The translations under genes were made by a program, and so were the position numbers. A DNA stretch of 64,000 nt. Origin: Hahella chejuensis KCTC 2396 (GTDB lineage Bacteria > Pseudomonadota > Gammaproteobacteria > Pseudomonadales > Oleiphilaceae). The notes under the pieces are model-generated. The model was not told the DNA's origin and made no database searches. It worked only from the letters and a program-made list of their open reading frames with translations. The stretch covers positions 2,634,501 through 2,698,500 of the forward strand of contig NC_007645.1 in NCBI RefSeq assembly GCF_000012985.1, in the 5' to 3' direction. The first letter of the stretch is position 1; every line of letters starts with the position of its first letter. Below, in pieces: positions 17,422 to 26,908 of this stretch.

Positions 17422-17898
17422 TGGCTTAAGACGGAGGGGGCGGCTGAGTTTGCCCCTGACGTCGAACGCCTCCAGCATTGCTATGATAAAACCGCGGCGC
17501 AACGCCGCGGTTTGTTTATGCGTCTGATTAATATAATGGCTTTCCCCTGTGACATCGTCATTGTCGTAGGAGCCGCCGCAGTTAAACGCGGCTGCCGCAA
17601 CTGAATCCTCACTATCGCCATCCTCACTATCGCCTTTAATTACGATCTTCGCCGAAGTTTCCTCAATGGATGAGTTGCCTTTACAGATTAACGCAGCCAC
17701 AACTTCCTTGCTGCGCGGGGAACGCTATCTATGTTCTTGTGCTGGCATGAGCAATAGTGCTTTTTACCGAAAAGTGCGCGAATACGCTGAATTTCACCGT
17801 GTTTGTGGCGCCTAAATGCTACGCTTATGGTATAGTTGCGCAGATTTTTTTGCGCCATGCGGCGCGATATTTAACGACGATGCAGGAGTAGATGAACA
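17422..17898. other. Intergenic region after RTX gene
   Basis: Apart from the terminator, no convincing gene. A minus-strand frame opening at a GTG at 17700 after AAGGA encodes about 60 plausible residues (ALICKGNSSIEETSAKIVI, then an acidic part with two copies of GDSED). It then runs through the terminator into the RTX gene, so it may be the eroded end of a lost gene. AGGAG at 17884-17888 serves the next gene. Confidence 0.4.
17489..17513 (+). terminator. Rho-independent-type terminator after RTX gene
   Basis: Perfect 11-bp stem, AAACCGCGGCG (17489-17499) with its complement (17503-17513), a 3-nt loop, then GTTTATG. It lies about 70 bp after the RTX stop. The A-run on the left and T-run on the right would let it work in both directions. 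Confidence 0.8.
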
Positions 17899-18309
17899 AT
17901 GAAAGGCGCTGGCGGAACCTCCGGTGGAGTAGGGCAGTTTTTTATCGGATTAATCATGCTGTGCGGCGGGTTGTACATGTTGTTCAACTCTATCGTCGTC
18001 TCATCAAGCTTCGGCATGGGCATGCGTTTGTACGGCTTCAATGCGTTTGGCGGCCACTGGGGCATTACCTCCGGCATAGTGATGATTCCTTTCATGTTCG
18101 GCGTAGGTCTGATCTTTTTCAGCGCGAAAAACATTCTTGGCTGGATTTTAACGATAGGCTCGCTGACGGCGCTGGTGTTTGGCGTTATTTCCTCCATCCA
18201 CTTCAGCATGCGCTCCATGACAGCGTTTGAATTGATTGTGATACTGGTTTTGGCGGTGGGTGGATTGGGATTGTTTTTGCGCTCTTTGCGTAATCTGGGC
18301 GGGGATTGA
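17899..18309 (+). CDS. Conserved-type integral membrane protein, unknown function
   Basis: A 136-residue protein with four predicted transmembrane helices: around FFIGLIMLCGGLYMLF, IVMIPFMFGVGLIFF, WILTIGSLTALVFGV and LIVILVLAVGGLGLFL. The N-terminus is short and Gly-rich and a basic C-terminus ends in RSLRNLGGD. The start at 17899 is supported by AGGAG 10 bp upstream; an ATG at 17892 opens a different, unlikely frame. It is a single-gene unit: a terminator precedes it and another follows at 18346. No family name can be given. Confidence 0.65.
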   Translation: MKGAGGTSGGVGQFFIGLIMLCGGLYMLFNSIVVSSSFGMGMRLYGFNAFGGHWGITSGIVMIPFMFGVGLIFFSAKNILGWILTIGSLTALVFGVISSIHFSMRSMTAFELIVILVLAVGGLGLFLRSLRNLGGD

Positions 18310-18345
18310 TTCCCGCAAACAGAACTCGTTATACCCAATGTAAGG

Positions 18346-18369
18346 CGTCTCAATAGAGGCGTTTTTTTT
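18346..18369 (+). terminator. Rho-independent terminator after membrane-protein gene
   Basis: Six-base stem (18346-18351 with 18356-18361, one G-U pair), 4-nt loop AATA, followed immediately by a run of eight T. It is 37 bp beyond the stop codon. Confidence 0.75.
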
Positions 18370-18466
18370 ATTGTCCGTCCAAATTTAGAGCCTGTAGATT
18401 CCCATCTTAATTTCCTTAGCCTGCTAATAGCTATTAACATGGCAATGATATTGGCATGTTAATAAA

Positions 18467-18569
18467 AAGGCGCATGGATGCGCCTTCGCGGCGGCGAGCC
18501 GCGGGAGACAGGGACTGACATGTGCAGGCCCTGTCGTTGCAGACAAATAGAAGGAAGCTATTTGTCTGC
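18467..18569. repeat. Four consecutive hairpins in a non-coding stretch
   Basis: In 103 bases there are four separate inverted repeats: 18467-18475/18478-18486 (9 bp, 2-nt loop), 18487-18492/18498-18503 (6 bp), 18508-18513/18529-18534 (ACAGGG/CCCTGT with an inner CTG/CAG) and 18539-18550/18558-18569 (12 bp perfect, 7-nt loop). None is followed by a T-run. They lie between the terminator of the previous gene and the chemoreceptor gene, in an otherwise gene-free 360-bp stretch (18370-18731). REP-like DNA elements or a structured RNA leader are possible. Confidence 0.75.
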
Positions 18570-18731
18570 CTGATTAATACCTTCCTGAGCTTGTGCGTCG
18601 GCGCGTAAATTTCATGATGCGGATCAAGCCGCTAACACTTATTAAGATTCTGTTACAGCATAAAAATGGTTGATATTTAACCGGTGATCTATGCTTTTAA
18701 TGGGTTTGACAGGCGTTAGTAGGTGTTATTT

Positions 18732-20783
18732 ATGGCGGTTGGCGCTTTTTCCCGCTTCTTCTCCTTTCGTTTTAACAGCATCGGTTTCCGGGTTGCGGCT
18801 TTGCTATTGGTCACCGCCGTCATTGTGTCCGGCGCCTTTTCTTTTACCCGGAGCGGCATGTCGTCGGTGCGAGACCGGTTTTCGCACCTGATAGAAACCG
18901 TTAATCGTTCCGGCGATCTTGCTGATGAGTTGGCGGTTAACTATCTCATTACTACCAAAGGCGTAAACAACATTCTGTCCGTTAACCAGGTGAACGAGGT
19001 GCGCGCCAAGCACGAGACGATCAAAGCGCTTACGCCCGGTTTTATGGAGAATGCGTCGCTACTGGCGGAGTTGTCGCCCTCCACGCGGGAACAAGTGGGC
19101 TTACTGATAGCTCATCGTAACGAGCTGGACAGGTTGGTGGACAGTATCGTCAAGCGTCAGATCGACGCGATTGAGCTGGAACAGCGCAATGTGGCCGCTC
19201 TCGCTGCGTTCCGGGCGGAAGGGGACAAGATTTCCAAAATGCTGGCGGACATGATTTCTCTTATCAACATGTTTGAAAGCGACTATCCGGTGGTGATTGA
19301 AGCGCAGAATTTGAAGCAGACGATTTTGAGTTTGCAGATAGCGGTGACGCGATACACATCGGAGAAAGACCGCAGTGTGATGAAAAAGCTGCAGGTTGAG
19401 TTCGACGATGGCGTCAAAGAGGGAGTCGCGACGTTAGAGACCCTCAAACGCATGGTGGAGGACGAAGCGACCTTGGCGGATATCGATGATATCTATCGGG
19501 AATATGACGCCTGGATCAAAAAGCTGCAGGAGGAAAATGATATCTTTAATGCATACCTGCTGCGTCTCAATAATCGGGATCAGGCCATCAAACTCGCCAA
19601 CGACAGTGATGCGATCATCACTGACATGAACTCGGCGATTACCCGGATTAATCAGATCACTGGAGATCTGGTGGCTCAATCCAGCGAGGAGACCAATCAG
19701 GTCGTGGACAGGGTGAATCGCGCCATTGGCTTCGGCGCTATCGGCTCCCTGATATCCTTTGTGCTGGTGTCGATCATTATTCTTAATGTGGTGATTAAAC
19801 CTATCAAGGCTATTACGCGGCGTGTAATGGATATCGCCGAAGGAGAGGGCGACCTGACGCAACGGGTAGAGGTTGGCAGCAAGGGAGAGATCGCGGTGCT
19901 GGCGTCTTATTTCAATGCGTTTATCTGCAAGATACAGGATGTCATCGTCAGCATTCAGTCCGCCAGCGAGAGCATGAAGGACAACATCAGCGAGCTGGAT
20001 AAATGCGCGCACAACACCTCTGACGTCAGTCAGCGTCAGCGTAATGAATCCGTATTATTGCGGGAGGATATGGAATCTCTGTCGCAATCGGTGGATACGG
20101 TTTCGAAGTTTTCGCAAGACTCCATCCAACTCGCGGAACAGGCCAATCAGATCGGCGAAAAAACCAAAAACCTGGTGGTGGACTCCATAGAGTCTATCGA
20201 AGGACTGGCTACGGATATCAGCCAGGGCGCTGAAATTATCAAGGAGCTGGGTTCCGAAATTGAGCAAATCGACTCGGTCGTCAGCGTAATTCGCGCTATC
20301 GCGGAGCAAACCAACTTGCTGGCGCTCAATGCCGCTATCGAAGCGGCAAGGGCGGGAGAACAGGGTAGAGGTTTCGCCGTGGTGGCGGACGAAGTGCGCT
20401 CTCTCGCCTCGCGGACTCAGGACAGCACGGCGGATATTCAGGCGATGACGGAGAAGCTGCAGGAAGGCTCAAAAAAAGCCATCAGTTTTATGAATAAAAG
20501 CCAAGTGAAAGGGGGCGCCACGGTGGAAGAAGCCCGCGCCACCGGCGCACATTTGGATGAAATGGCGCAGGCCATTGAGCGAGTACGGAACATGAACAGC
20601 GAAATCAGCACGGCGGCGATTGCTCAGATGAAGCTTGCCCTGGGCGTAAATGATCGTATTCGGCTGGTGGATGAGATAAGCCTGGAAACCGACAAGGAAG
20701 CCCACCGTAGCGCCGAAAACAGCGAACGTCTGAGCAACTTGAGTGAACAGCTGACGCAATTGGTGCGTAAGTTTCGCATCTAG
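18732..20783 (+). CDS. Methyl-accepting chemotaxis protein
   Basis: Transmembrane chemoreceptor, 683 residues, which reports ligand binding to CheA/CheW. TM1 lies at about residues 19-36; a long helical periplasmic sensor follows; TM2 at about 330-354; then HAMP ([20 protein letters not shown]) and the cytoplasmic helical hairpin. The invariant tip, [20 protein letters not shown] followed by [15 protein letters not shown], is intact. The ATG at 18732 was chosen over a GTG 9 bp upstream since AGG precedes it. The segment after the tip, [18 protein letters not shown], departs from the usual STAAEEQ methylation helix. No NWETF-type CheR tether is seen at the C-terminus. The sensor is all-helical, so the ligand cannot be guessed. 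Confidence 0.92.
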   Translation: MAVGAFSRFFSFRFNSIGFRVAALLLVTAVIVSGAFSFTRSGMSSVRDRFSHLIETVNRSGDLADELAVNYLITTKGVNNILSVNQVNEVRAKHETIKALTPGFMENASLLAELSPSTREQVGLLIAHRNELDRLVDSIVKRQIDAIELEQRNVAALAAFRAEGDKISKMLADMISLINMFESDYPVVIEAQNLKQTILSLQIAVTRYTSEKDRSVMKKLQVEFDDGVKEGVATLETLKRMVEDEATLADIDDIYREYDAWIKKLQEENDIFNAYLLRLNNRDQAIKLANDSDAIITDMNSAITRINQITGDLVAQSSEETNQVVDRVNRAIGFGAIGSLISFVLVSIIILNVVIKPIKAITRRVMDIAEGEGDLTQRVEVGSKGEIAVLASYFNAFICKIQDVIVSIQSASESMKDNISELDKCAHNTSDVSQRQRNESVLLREDMESLSQSVDTVSKFSQDSIQLAEQANQIGEKTKNLVVDSIESIEGLATDISQGAEIIKELGSEIEQIDSVVSVIRAIAEQTNLLALNAAIEAARAGEQGRGFAVVADEVRSLASRTQDSTADIQAMTEKLQEGSKKAISFMNKSQVKGGATVEEARATGAHLDEMAQAIERVRNMNSEISTAAIAQMKLALGVNDRIRLVDEISLETDKEAHRSAENSERLSNLSEQLTQLVRKFRI

Positions 20784-20861
20784 AATGTTATTGCGGATTG
20801 CTTAAAAGGAAAGATATTAAATATGTTTATCTCCTCTTTCAGAGGGGGTAGGGAGGCTTAT

Positions 20862-21320
20862 ATGTTCAACTTATTTAAAAGCTGGCGCGAAAAGCATGAG
20901 TCGGAATTTGAGAAGCATCATCCTTACCTAAAACAAATATATATAGGGGTGGCGTTGACAAAGTTTCGTGTAAATGAATTGAGGGAAAATCTGAATATTC
21001 CAAGGTTTGGAGAAAAGAATAGGAAAGTTAATGCTTTTTACTTGGGCTCCATTGAGGGGGATATTCGAAAGTATTTTGATATGACTAATATATCCATGCC
21101 TCAGCTTATGGAGCTTATGATTCTGAGCGCGGGTTACTCTGCGATAAGAGATAGGGAGGTTAACAGTGACGCTGAATGGGGGGCTATGATAAAAGAGCTT
21201 CAAGAGGCTTTTGAAAATGAACTGGATTGGTATCGAAAAAGAGGCTTGGGGTTTTCAGGCCTATTTGATGAAGATCCTGAAGAAAACTGGGATAAATTTG
21301 TTGATAGGATATCAGAGTGA
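20862..21320 (+). CDS. Hypothetical AT-rich orphan protein
   Basis: A 152-residue soluble, mostly helical protein with a very acidic C-terminus (FDEDPEENWDKFVDRISE). No motif or family recognised. The start at 20862 is chosen for GGGAGG 5 bp upstream; an in-frame ATG at 20823 would add 13 residues. Codon use is clearly AT-richer than the flanking chemoreceptor and apbE genes, similar to the 6554 gene, suggesting transfer. Size, acidity and composition resemble orphan immunity proteins, but no toxin is adjacent. Confidence 0.5.
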   Translation: MFNLFKSWREKHESEFEKHHPYLKQIYIGVALTKFRVNELRENLNIPRFGEKNRKVNAFYLGSIEGDIRKYFDMTNISMPQLMELMILSAGYSAIRDREVNSDAEWGAMIKELQEAFENELDWYRKRGLGFSGLFDEDPEENWDKFVDRISE

Positions 21321-21660
21321 GCATTTTGGATATGATTTTTTAATAGTGGCACCACATAGATTTTGCGCATGGGAAGCATGCAAATGAAATTTTTTTGGAA
21401 TTAGTTCTGATCTTAATATGACTAGATATATCCTTATGGAGAGTGATAGCGAAAATCTTCAGTTTCCCCTGTCCTAATGGATTGTACTAGAATTTTTTGT
21501 CGGTGCATATAAACCCAATAAGGAATAGTCAAGGGAGACTGTATCTAATAGTTTTCCTCTATATTATATAGTGCGCTTGCTCGCATGTTGAGGTCGTATG
21601 TTGTAATCGCTCGCCGGCTGGGGTATATCTCTGCGTCAAATCCGCCTCGGTAGTCAATCC
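21321..21660. other. Gene-free AT-rich spacer before apbE-like gene
   Basis: No reading frame of note on either strand and no strong terminator after the orphan gene. The last ~100 bases regain the GC level of the core genes and probably carry the apbE promoter. No -35/-10 pair could be fixed with confidence. Confidence 0.4.
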
Positions 21661-22653
21661 ATGAAGAAACTTCTTGCTCTGATGAGCGGCGTTTTGCTGC
21701 TTGCCTCTTTTGTTCAATCCGCTTCCGCCGAATGGTTCAGTAAAGACTGGAATGGCATGGGTACAAAAATTCGCGCGGAGGTCTGGGTGGAAGAAGGCGG
21801 CTCCGCTGAAGCGGAAAAAGCCTTTGCGGCGGTAGATCAGGAATTTGATCGTATTGAAGCATTGATGAGCGTGTACATCGACAGCAGCGAAGTGTCCAAG
21901 GTGAATCGGCTTGCTGCTAAACAGGCGGTGGTTATCACGCCGGAACTGTTTCATTTGATTGAAAAAGCGCAGCGGGTGTCTGAGCTGAGCGATGGCGCTT
22001 TTGATATTACTTTCGCTTCCATCGGCAAGTTCTATAACTATCGCGAAGGACAGGCCCCAGACGATAAGCAAATTGAAGAAAACCTGCCAGCCATCAACTA
22101 CCGATGGATAGAAATGGACCCGGCGGCGCTCAGCATTCATTTTAAAGATCCCAGAGTCACCATTGATCTGGGGGGGATCGCCAAGGGCTACGCCGTAGAT
22201 AAGGCGATCGAAAAGCTTGCGGGCCTGGGCGTTCAATATGCGCTGGTGAGCGCGGGAGGGGACAGTCGTCTTTTGGGGGACAAGCATGGCCGGCCATGGA
22301 TCGTCGGGGTGAAAGACCCGCGTCTGGAGGAGAAAAACGCTGTCCTTATACCTCTGGAAAACACGGCAATGTCCACTTCTGGGGACTATGAGCGTTTTTT
22401 TATTCATGATGGCGTGCGGGTGCACCACATCATTTCTCCCAAAACCGGTAAGTCTGCGGAGGAATCTCAAAGCGTGACCGTTATCGGCCCGGACGCCACC
22501 ACTACCGATGCGCTTTCCACTACGGTTTTCATTCTTGGTGCGAAAAAGGGGCTGGAGTTGATTGAAAAGCTGCCAGGAATTGATGCGATTATTATCGACC
22601 GTCATCGCAAAATGCATTATTCATCGGAACTGCAACCGCCGACAGCTGAATAG
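21661..22653 (+). CDS. apbE: FAD:protein FMN transferase (ApbE family)
   Basis: Attaches FMN from FAD to a Thr/Ser of exported flavoproteins, with Mg, in the periplasm. The 330-residue length is typical. A Sec signal (MKKLLALMSGVLLLASFVQ, cut near SASA) has no lipobox Cys, so it is soluble periplasmic and not a lipoprotein. Family motifs: DLGGIAKGYAVDKA, ALVSAGGDSRLLG, TSGDYERFF and HHIISPKTGKSAE, plus the C-terminal TTDALSTTVFILG helix. No recognisable flavoprotein target (RnfG/NqrC-like or flavocytochrome) lies in the window. ApbE genes often accompany DUF4266/DUF3570 genes, which occur 11 kb downstream. A terminator follows at 22696. Confidence 0.92.
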   Translation: MKKLLALMSGVLLLASFVQSASAEWFSKDWNGMGTKIRAEVWVEEGGSAEAEKAFAAVDQEFDRIEALMSVYIDSSEVSKVNRLAAKQAVVITPELFHLIEKAQRVSELSDGAFDITFASIGKFYNYREGQAPDDKQIEENLPAINYRWIEMDPAALSIHFKDPRVTIDLGGIAKGYAVDKAIEKLAGLGVQYALVSAGGDSRLLGDKHGRPWIVGVKDPRLEEKNAVLIPLENTAMSTSGDYERFFIHDGVRVHHIISPKTGKSAEESQSVTVIGPDATTTDALSTTVFILGAKKGLELIEKLPGIDAIIIDRHRKMHYSSELQPPTAE

Positions 22654-22695
22654 TCGCTGGAAATACGCCGCCGGAATGACGGCCGGTCATCATAA

Positions 22696-22718
22696 AAAAG
22701 GGCCCATTGGGCCCTTTT
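22696..22718. terminator. Bidirectional terminator between convergent genes
   Basis: Perfect 10-bp stem AAAAGGGCCC/GGGCCCTTTT with a 3-nt ATT loop. It sits between the stops of the rightward apbE-like gene (22653) and the leftward DUF1501-like gene (22745). The A-run and T-run sides serve the two directions. Confidence 0.85.
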
Positions 22719-22744
22719 GCGCATACCGTCCGGTAATGATGAAC

Positions 22745-24334
22745 TTAGCCGATAGTGCCGTTCACGATGGGTTGAAACGCAGTCAAACGGTCCAGGTCGG
22801 AAGATGAGCCAAGGCCGTGCTGCTGAAAGCCCGGGGTGGAGGAGAACTGGTTTTGCTCGTCATGTAACGCCATATAGTTAAGCACCACAGTGTTCACCAG
22901 CAGGTTCACGTTATTGGCGGCTGGGCTGGAGGCGGTTTCCACAGAGGCGTCAGCACGCATATGGCCAATCTGGCGATGCCTCTCCTGTTGCTCTATCGAG
23001 GACCCCAACAGCGTGGGACGGCCGTTCGGGTTGTAAACCAGGAAAAACGACGCAGCGGTGGAAGAGTTGTCGCCGGTCCATTCGCCTTTACCGCGTCCAT
23101 CCGCAGAGTCGTCAATACGGCCGTTACTGGCCACTGATCCGTCACTGAATACATACATCATCAGAGGGATACCCAGACGCGCAGCGTACTCCAGACAGGC
23201 TCCCATGCAGCGTCCTGCGCGTAGGTCGCGTCGTTCGCCCGTGGCGCGATCGCCGGTGTGATAGTCAAAGCCGCCCATGGTGATGGTGCCGGCGCCAGCA
23301 TAACCGTTCAGCACCATCTTCATTACTGAAGCGGTTTTTCTGAACTCGCCGTCGCTATCGAATTCAGCCTGGGAGAATATGCCGGACGGGCCGACAATAT
23401 CAGTATCAAGCGCTGGATTCAGCGAAGCGGGGTTGCCAAAGCGATCCGCCAGATCGGCGCTTTTCAAGTAGCCGCAGTCCACCAGTTTCTTTACAACCTC
23501 ATCGGTGGTGACTACGCCGGTTTTCTGATCGCTGATACGGTATATGGCTTCCATCACCGCTACCGCGTCGGACTGGTCCAATAGACCGACAAGATCGCCC
23601 ACATCCACCAAGCCTGTTACATCGCTGGGGCGGTCCACTTTGGTTGGGCGCACTTTGGGATTCATCAGCATCGCCGGGGCCATGGAGTTGCCGCCGGAAT
23701 CGGAGCTGCTGGAGCCAATCAGCGAGACCAGCGAACCATCCGCGCCGGCGTTGTAGATCCCATACATGGGATTGTGCGGGTTGTTGCCGGTATCGTTGTC
23801 CGAACGCGCAGGAATGACCGCGCCGTTGACAAAGCCGCGAGTAGTGGCCTGGGTTTTCTCCAGAATGCCGCGCAAAAATGCGCTGTCGGAGTGAAACGCC
23901 AGTCCCAGTTCCTGGTTGACGAAGCCGCCAGGAATGCCGGGAGAGCTACCGATGGCGGGGGTTATGTCGCCGGGTAGGCCGAGTTTGCTGTAACCCGCCG
24001 TGCTGAGAAAGTCCAACTGACCGCCCTGCTGTCCGACCAGGACGTTGGAGCCGGAAATGTTGGCGCCTCCCGCAAGATCGAAGCAGATGAATGGAATTTT
24101 TCCTGCGCCTTGTACCGCGATGCCGCAGGAAGATTTCAGCGACTCCAAATCCGAAGACAGTGCTGCGTGCGCCGCTTTTGGATTGGCGAAGAGACCCAGT
24201 ATGGAAGTGCCAAACATGGTTCCGGCGCCGGCCATAAAGCCCTGGGCGATAAAGTCCCTGCGGGTGACCGGGCGTTTGTGATCCGGATGAAACAGCGGCT
24301 CGTCGAGGCCGTAAGGTCCACGTCTTCTTGCCAT
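22745..24334 (-). CDS. Tat-exported DUF1501-like protein
   Basis: A 529-residue protein with a twin-arginine signal: TRRDFIAQGFMAGAGTMFG, then a hydrophobic stretch ending at AAHA. The body has the look of the DUF1501/sulfatase-like exported family: FICFDLAGGANISGSNV near residue 85, conserved Gly/Asp-rich loops, and GGFDYHTGD in the second half, where metal ligands would be expected. Such proteins usually sit next to cytochrome-like partners, as here: two CxxCH proteins precede it in the same leftward operon (gaps of 44 and 49 bp). It folds before export, so a cofactor is likely. The reaction is unknown. Confidence 0.75.
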   Translation of the reverse strand: MARRRGPYGLDEPLFHPDHKRPVTRRDFIAQGFMAGAGTMFGTSILGLFANPKAAHAALSSDLESLKSSCGIAVQGAGKIPFICFDLAGGANISGSNVLVGQQGGQLDFLSTAGYSKLGLPGDITPAIGSSPGIPGGFVNQELGLAFHSDSAFLRGILEKTQATTRGFVNGAVIPARSDNDTGNNPHNPMYGIYNAGADGSLVSLIGSSSSDSGGNSMAPAMLMNPKVRPTKVDRPSDVTGLVDVGDLVGLLDQSDAVAVMEAIYRISDQKTGVVTTDEVVKKLVDCGYLKSADLADRFGNPASLNPALDTDIVGPSGIFSQAEFDSDGEFRKTASVMKMVLNGYAGAGTITMGGFDYHTGDRATGERRDLRAGRCMGACLEYAARLGIPLMMYVFSDGSVASNGRIDDSADGRGKGEWTGDNSSTAASFFLVYNPNGRPTLLGSSIEQQERHRQIGHMRADASVETASSPAANNVNLLVNTVVLNYMALHDEQNQFSSTPGFQQHGLGSSSDLDRLTAFQPIVNGTIG

Positions 24335-24378
24335 GATAAAACCACCTCTATCGAAATGTTTGCCGTTGATCGTTTAAC

Positions 24379-26859
24379 TTATTGCACCAGCATCGTTGCG
24401 CTACCCAGTACGGCGGCGCAGCTTGCTTTGACAACTGTTTCGGTTCTGTCTGCGGAGCATCCGCCGCCGCATGCAACCAGTTTGTCGATCAACTGATTCA
24501 ATTCGGCTCTAACATCGGCGCCGTCCGGTTGTGACGCCAAGTTTACACCCATGCCTTTATCCAACAGTGGGTCAATGACCAAGTCTCTTCCCGCGCCGGA
24601 GAAAGCGCTGGAGGCGCTGGCGTTGAAATCAAAGCCAGGGAAGAACGCGCTGCGCAGTGTGCTGTTCTCCACCAGGGCGTCGCAATACTGGATCGCCAAC
24701 TGGGTGACTCCCATTTGATGCGACGCCAGGAACGTGTTGATGTTCTCGACAGTGGGCAACTGCTGCTTCACCGTTTCAAAGGTAGATCGTACACCAGGGT
24801 TGGAGGTGCTGACGCCGGTGATAGCGGACATGGTTGCGTTGATTTCGTCGAAGTTACGCAGGCCGATTTCAGGAACTGGATCGCCGTCGGCAGGAGCCCC
24901 GGGCGGTGTTGGTTCGGCTTCAAGAAACACGTGACTGTTAGACCCTAACAACTCGAAGGTCAGGAAGAACTCATCTTCTTCTGGCCCTTTTTCCAGGGCG
25001 ATGATGGTGCCTCTGTCGGACATGACCTGCCCGTTGTCTGGGGTATAGCTGGTTTCGTTCAGCGAAATGTCCATGTTCTTATAGGCTTGTCCAACGGTGA
25101 CTTCACGGCCGTTCATGCCAAGGCGCATGCCTTTGACGGGAATGTTTGAAGGCTCTACGTCCGGGTCAAGGCTGATAAAGAACGGCGCGTTGAACAGATA
25201 ACTGTAGCTGTCGAACTGGCTGACTTCGAACACGACATAGCTTTGCGGTACATCGATAAGGTGAGAGGTTCCAAACAGCAGGTAGAATTTCTGGCCGACG
25301 CCAGCGTCAAAATTCTGCGAAATCTGATCCTGCGTTAAGGCGCGATTATGCACCGCCACCATTCGGATGGTTCCTTGCCAGGGGCGATTATTGGAGGCTT
25401 CATTGCCCAGTACGAAGGCGAAGGTATCGTCCCAGTCGTTCAAGTTTCCTGAGGTCGTCATGTCCTCGTCGTCAGTGAACTCGCCGTTTACATAGATGCG
25501 GCGTCCGTTAGCCGGGCTGTAAGTGGCGACCACATGTTGCAATGTGGCCTGCAGGTCTTCGTCATTGTTGTCTGTGACCAGAGCGGGTTCGCCATTCTGA
25601 TCTGTCTCGCTGGTGCGGTTCAGGAAGCTGTAACTGTACAGAACCTGTCCCAACGTAAAGTTACGGGCGTTGACGCCGGCGGAATAACTGATGATGCGCG
25701 CAGGACCTTCCTGTGTAACGTTGCCGGGCGCGACCCAGGCTTCTATCGTGTATTCGCCGGTCGCTTTGATCAGGTCGTGCAGCTTCTTGCTATTAGAGGT
25801 GGCGCCTTGCGCCTTACCGCCGTTAAGCTTGATGCCCCAGCCGCCGACCCACTCTACGTCGTTGCTCAAAGTCAGGTTCAGTGCGGGCTCAATACCACTG
25901 GTGTCATAGGCGGTGACGCCTTCACCAGTTTTGAATTCGTACAAGGCGATAACATTTTGCTCGTAACGGCCGCCGCTGTTCGCCGCCAGACCATCCGTCA
26001 GGTTGAGCGCCTTACTGGCGACCAATTGCGGATCAATCTGGTCAGGGTCGATGGCGCTGGACAATGCGTTTACGGCCTCCAGCATTTGCGCTGCGTCATT
26101 GGCGCAGGAGCCGGACCAGCAGTTGTGGAACTCGTCGCGCAAACGCACTACGAAGCGTGAGTTGGCTGGTGTGCCCAGATCAATTTTGCTTTTCGCTGCG
26201 GCATAGGCGGAATCCACTTCAGCGGCTGCGAAGTAGGGGGATTGCGGAATCGCTGCGCTTTCCCGGTGACAACCTGCGCAATTCGCGGTCAGCAGTGGGT
26301 AAAGGGTAGAACTGAACAGTGCGGAGTCAGAGGGGAAGTTCTTGGTTTCGCCGGGATCTTTGTCCGCAGGGGCGATCAGATCAATTTTCTTGGTGTCGCC
26401 GGAAGCGCCGCCAGCCCAGTCGCTAATGTACTTGGTGATCAGCTCGCCGCAGATCTGTACGCTGCTTTCCCAGCAATTGTGGCCTTCGAGCACTTTCGAG
26501 ACCATGCGGGATTGCGAGGGGTCGCTGAGATTGACGACTTTATTCGCTTCAGAGTAAGCGATATTTATGTCGTCTTTGTGCACGAACATCGGGGTCTGAC
26601 CGCCAGAAGTATGACAGCCGCCGCACCGGTTGGTGGGAGAAAGTTTGTCCCACAGACCGAGCTTAAACTGTTGCACGTCGTCCGTCGCTGGGGCTGGGCC
26701 GCTATAGTTGCCGCCTTGCCCGGGACGATTTGTATTTGGCAGGTTCTCATTGGAAGCTCCGCTATTGCCGCCGCAACCGCTGAGCAGAATGCTGACCGCG
26801 GCGATCGCAATGGCGACCGCTCTTATTATCTGCTGTTGTATTGAGCTCATGGTATTCAC
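24379..26859 (-). CDS. Lipoprotein with two CxxCH heme motifs and LamG domain
   Basis: An 826-residue surface or periplasmic lipoprotein (lipobox LLSGC, Cys29). Two heme c-binding motifs are visible: CGGCH at 79-83 and CAGCH at 194-198, each in a small cytochrome-like unit followed by a disulfide-rich HNCW segment. Residues of about 300-530 form a LamG/concanavalin-like jelly roll (IALYEFKTGEGV, YTIEAWVAPGN, ATLQHVVATYS, GRRIYVNGEF, FVLGNEASNNRPWQG). The final part contains a Cys-rich tail. Second gene of the leftward operon with the DUF1501-like and DUF1585-like partners. LamG suggests binding of a carbohydrate or surface ligand. An electron-transfer role is inferred from the heme motifs. 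Confidence 0.8.
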   Translation of the reverse strand: MNTMSSIQQQIIRAVAIAIAAVSILLSGCGGNSGASNENLPNTNRPGQGGNYSGPAPATDDVQQFKLGLWDKLSPTNRCGGCHTSGGQTPMFVHKDDINIAYSEANKVVNLSDPSQSRMVSKVLEGHNCWESSVQICGELITKYISDWAGGASGDTKKIDLIAPADKDPGETKNFPSDSALFSSTLYPLLTANCAGCHRESAAIPQSPYFAAAEVDSAYAAAKSKIDLGTPANSRFVVRLRDEFHNCWSGSCANDAAQMLEAVNALSSAIDPDQIDPQLVASKALNLTDGLAANSGGRYEQNVIALYEFKTGEGVTAYDTSGIEPALNLTLSNDVEWVGGWGIKLNGGKAQGATSNSKKLHDLIKATGEYTIEAWVAPGNVTQEGPARIISYSAGVNARNFTLGQVLYSYSFLNRTSETDQNGEPALVTDNNDEDLQATLQHVVATYSPANGRRIYVNGEFTDDEDMTTSGNLNDWDDTFAFVLGNEASNNRPWQGTIRMVAVHNRALTQDQISQNFDAGVGQKFYLLFGTSHLIDVPQSYVVFEVSQFDSYSYLFNAPFFISLDPDVEPSNIPVKGMRLGMNGREVTVGQAYKNMDISLNETSYTPDNGQVMSDRGTIIALEKGPEEDEFFLTFELLGSNSHVFLEAEPTPPGAPADGDPVPEIGLRNFDEINATMSAITGVSTSNPGVRSTFETVKQQLPTVENINTFLASHQMGVTQLAIQYCDALVENSTLRSAFFPGFDFNASASSAFSGAGRDLVIDPLLDKGMGVNLASQPDGADVRAELNQLIDKLVACGGGCSADRTETVVKASCAAVLGSATMLVQ

Positions 26860-26908
26860 AGTCGTAATCCGATTAAGAATTCTTGTTTAGTGAAACAGGC
26901 AGCCTGTT

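Noticed and set aside
17164-17700. 178-codon minus-strand frame running from the intergenic region into the RTX gene
   Set aside because: Only the first ~60 codons look protein-like. The frame passes through the strong RTX terminator and the rest is antisense to the RTX C-terminus. At most a gene remnant; described under the intergenic region.
21559-22617. 352-codon minus-strand frame across the apbE-like gene
   Set aside because: The plus strand carries all ApbE motifs and a signal peptide; the antisense frame has none and lacks a start signal.
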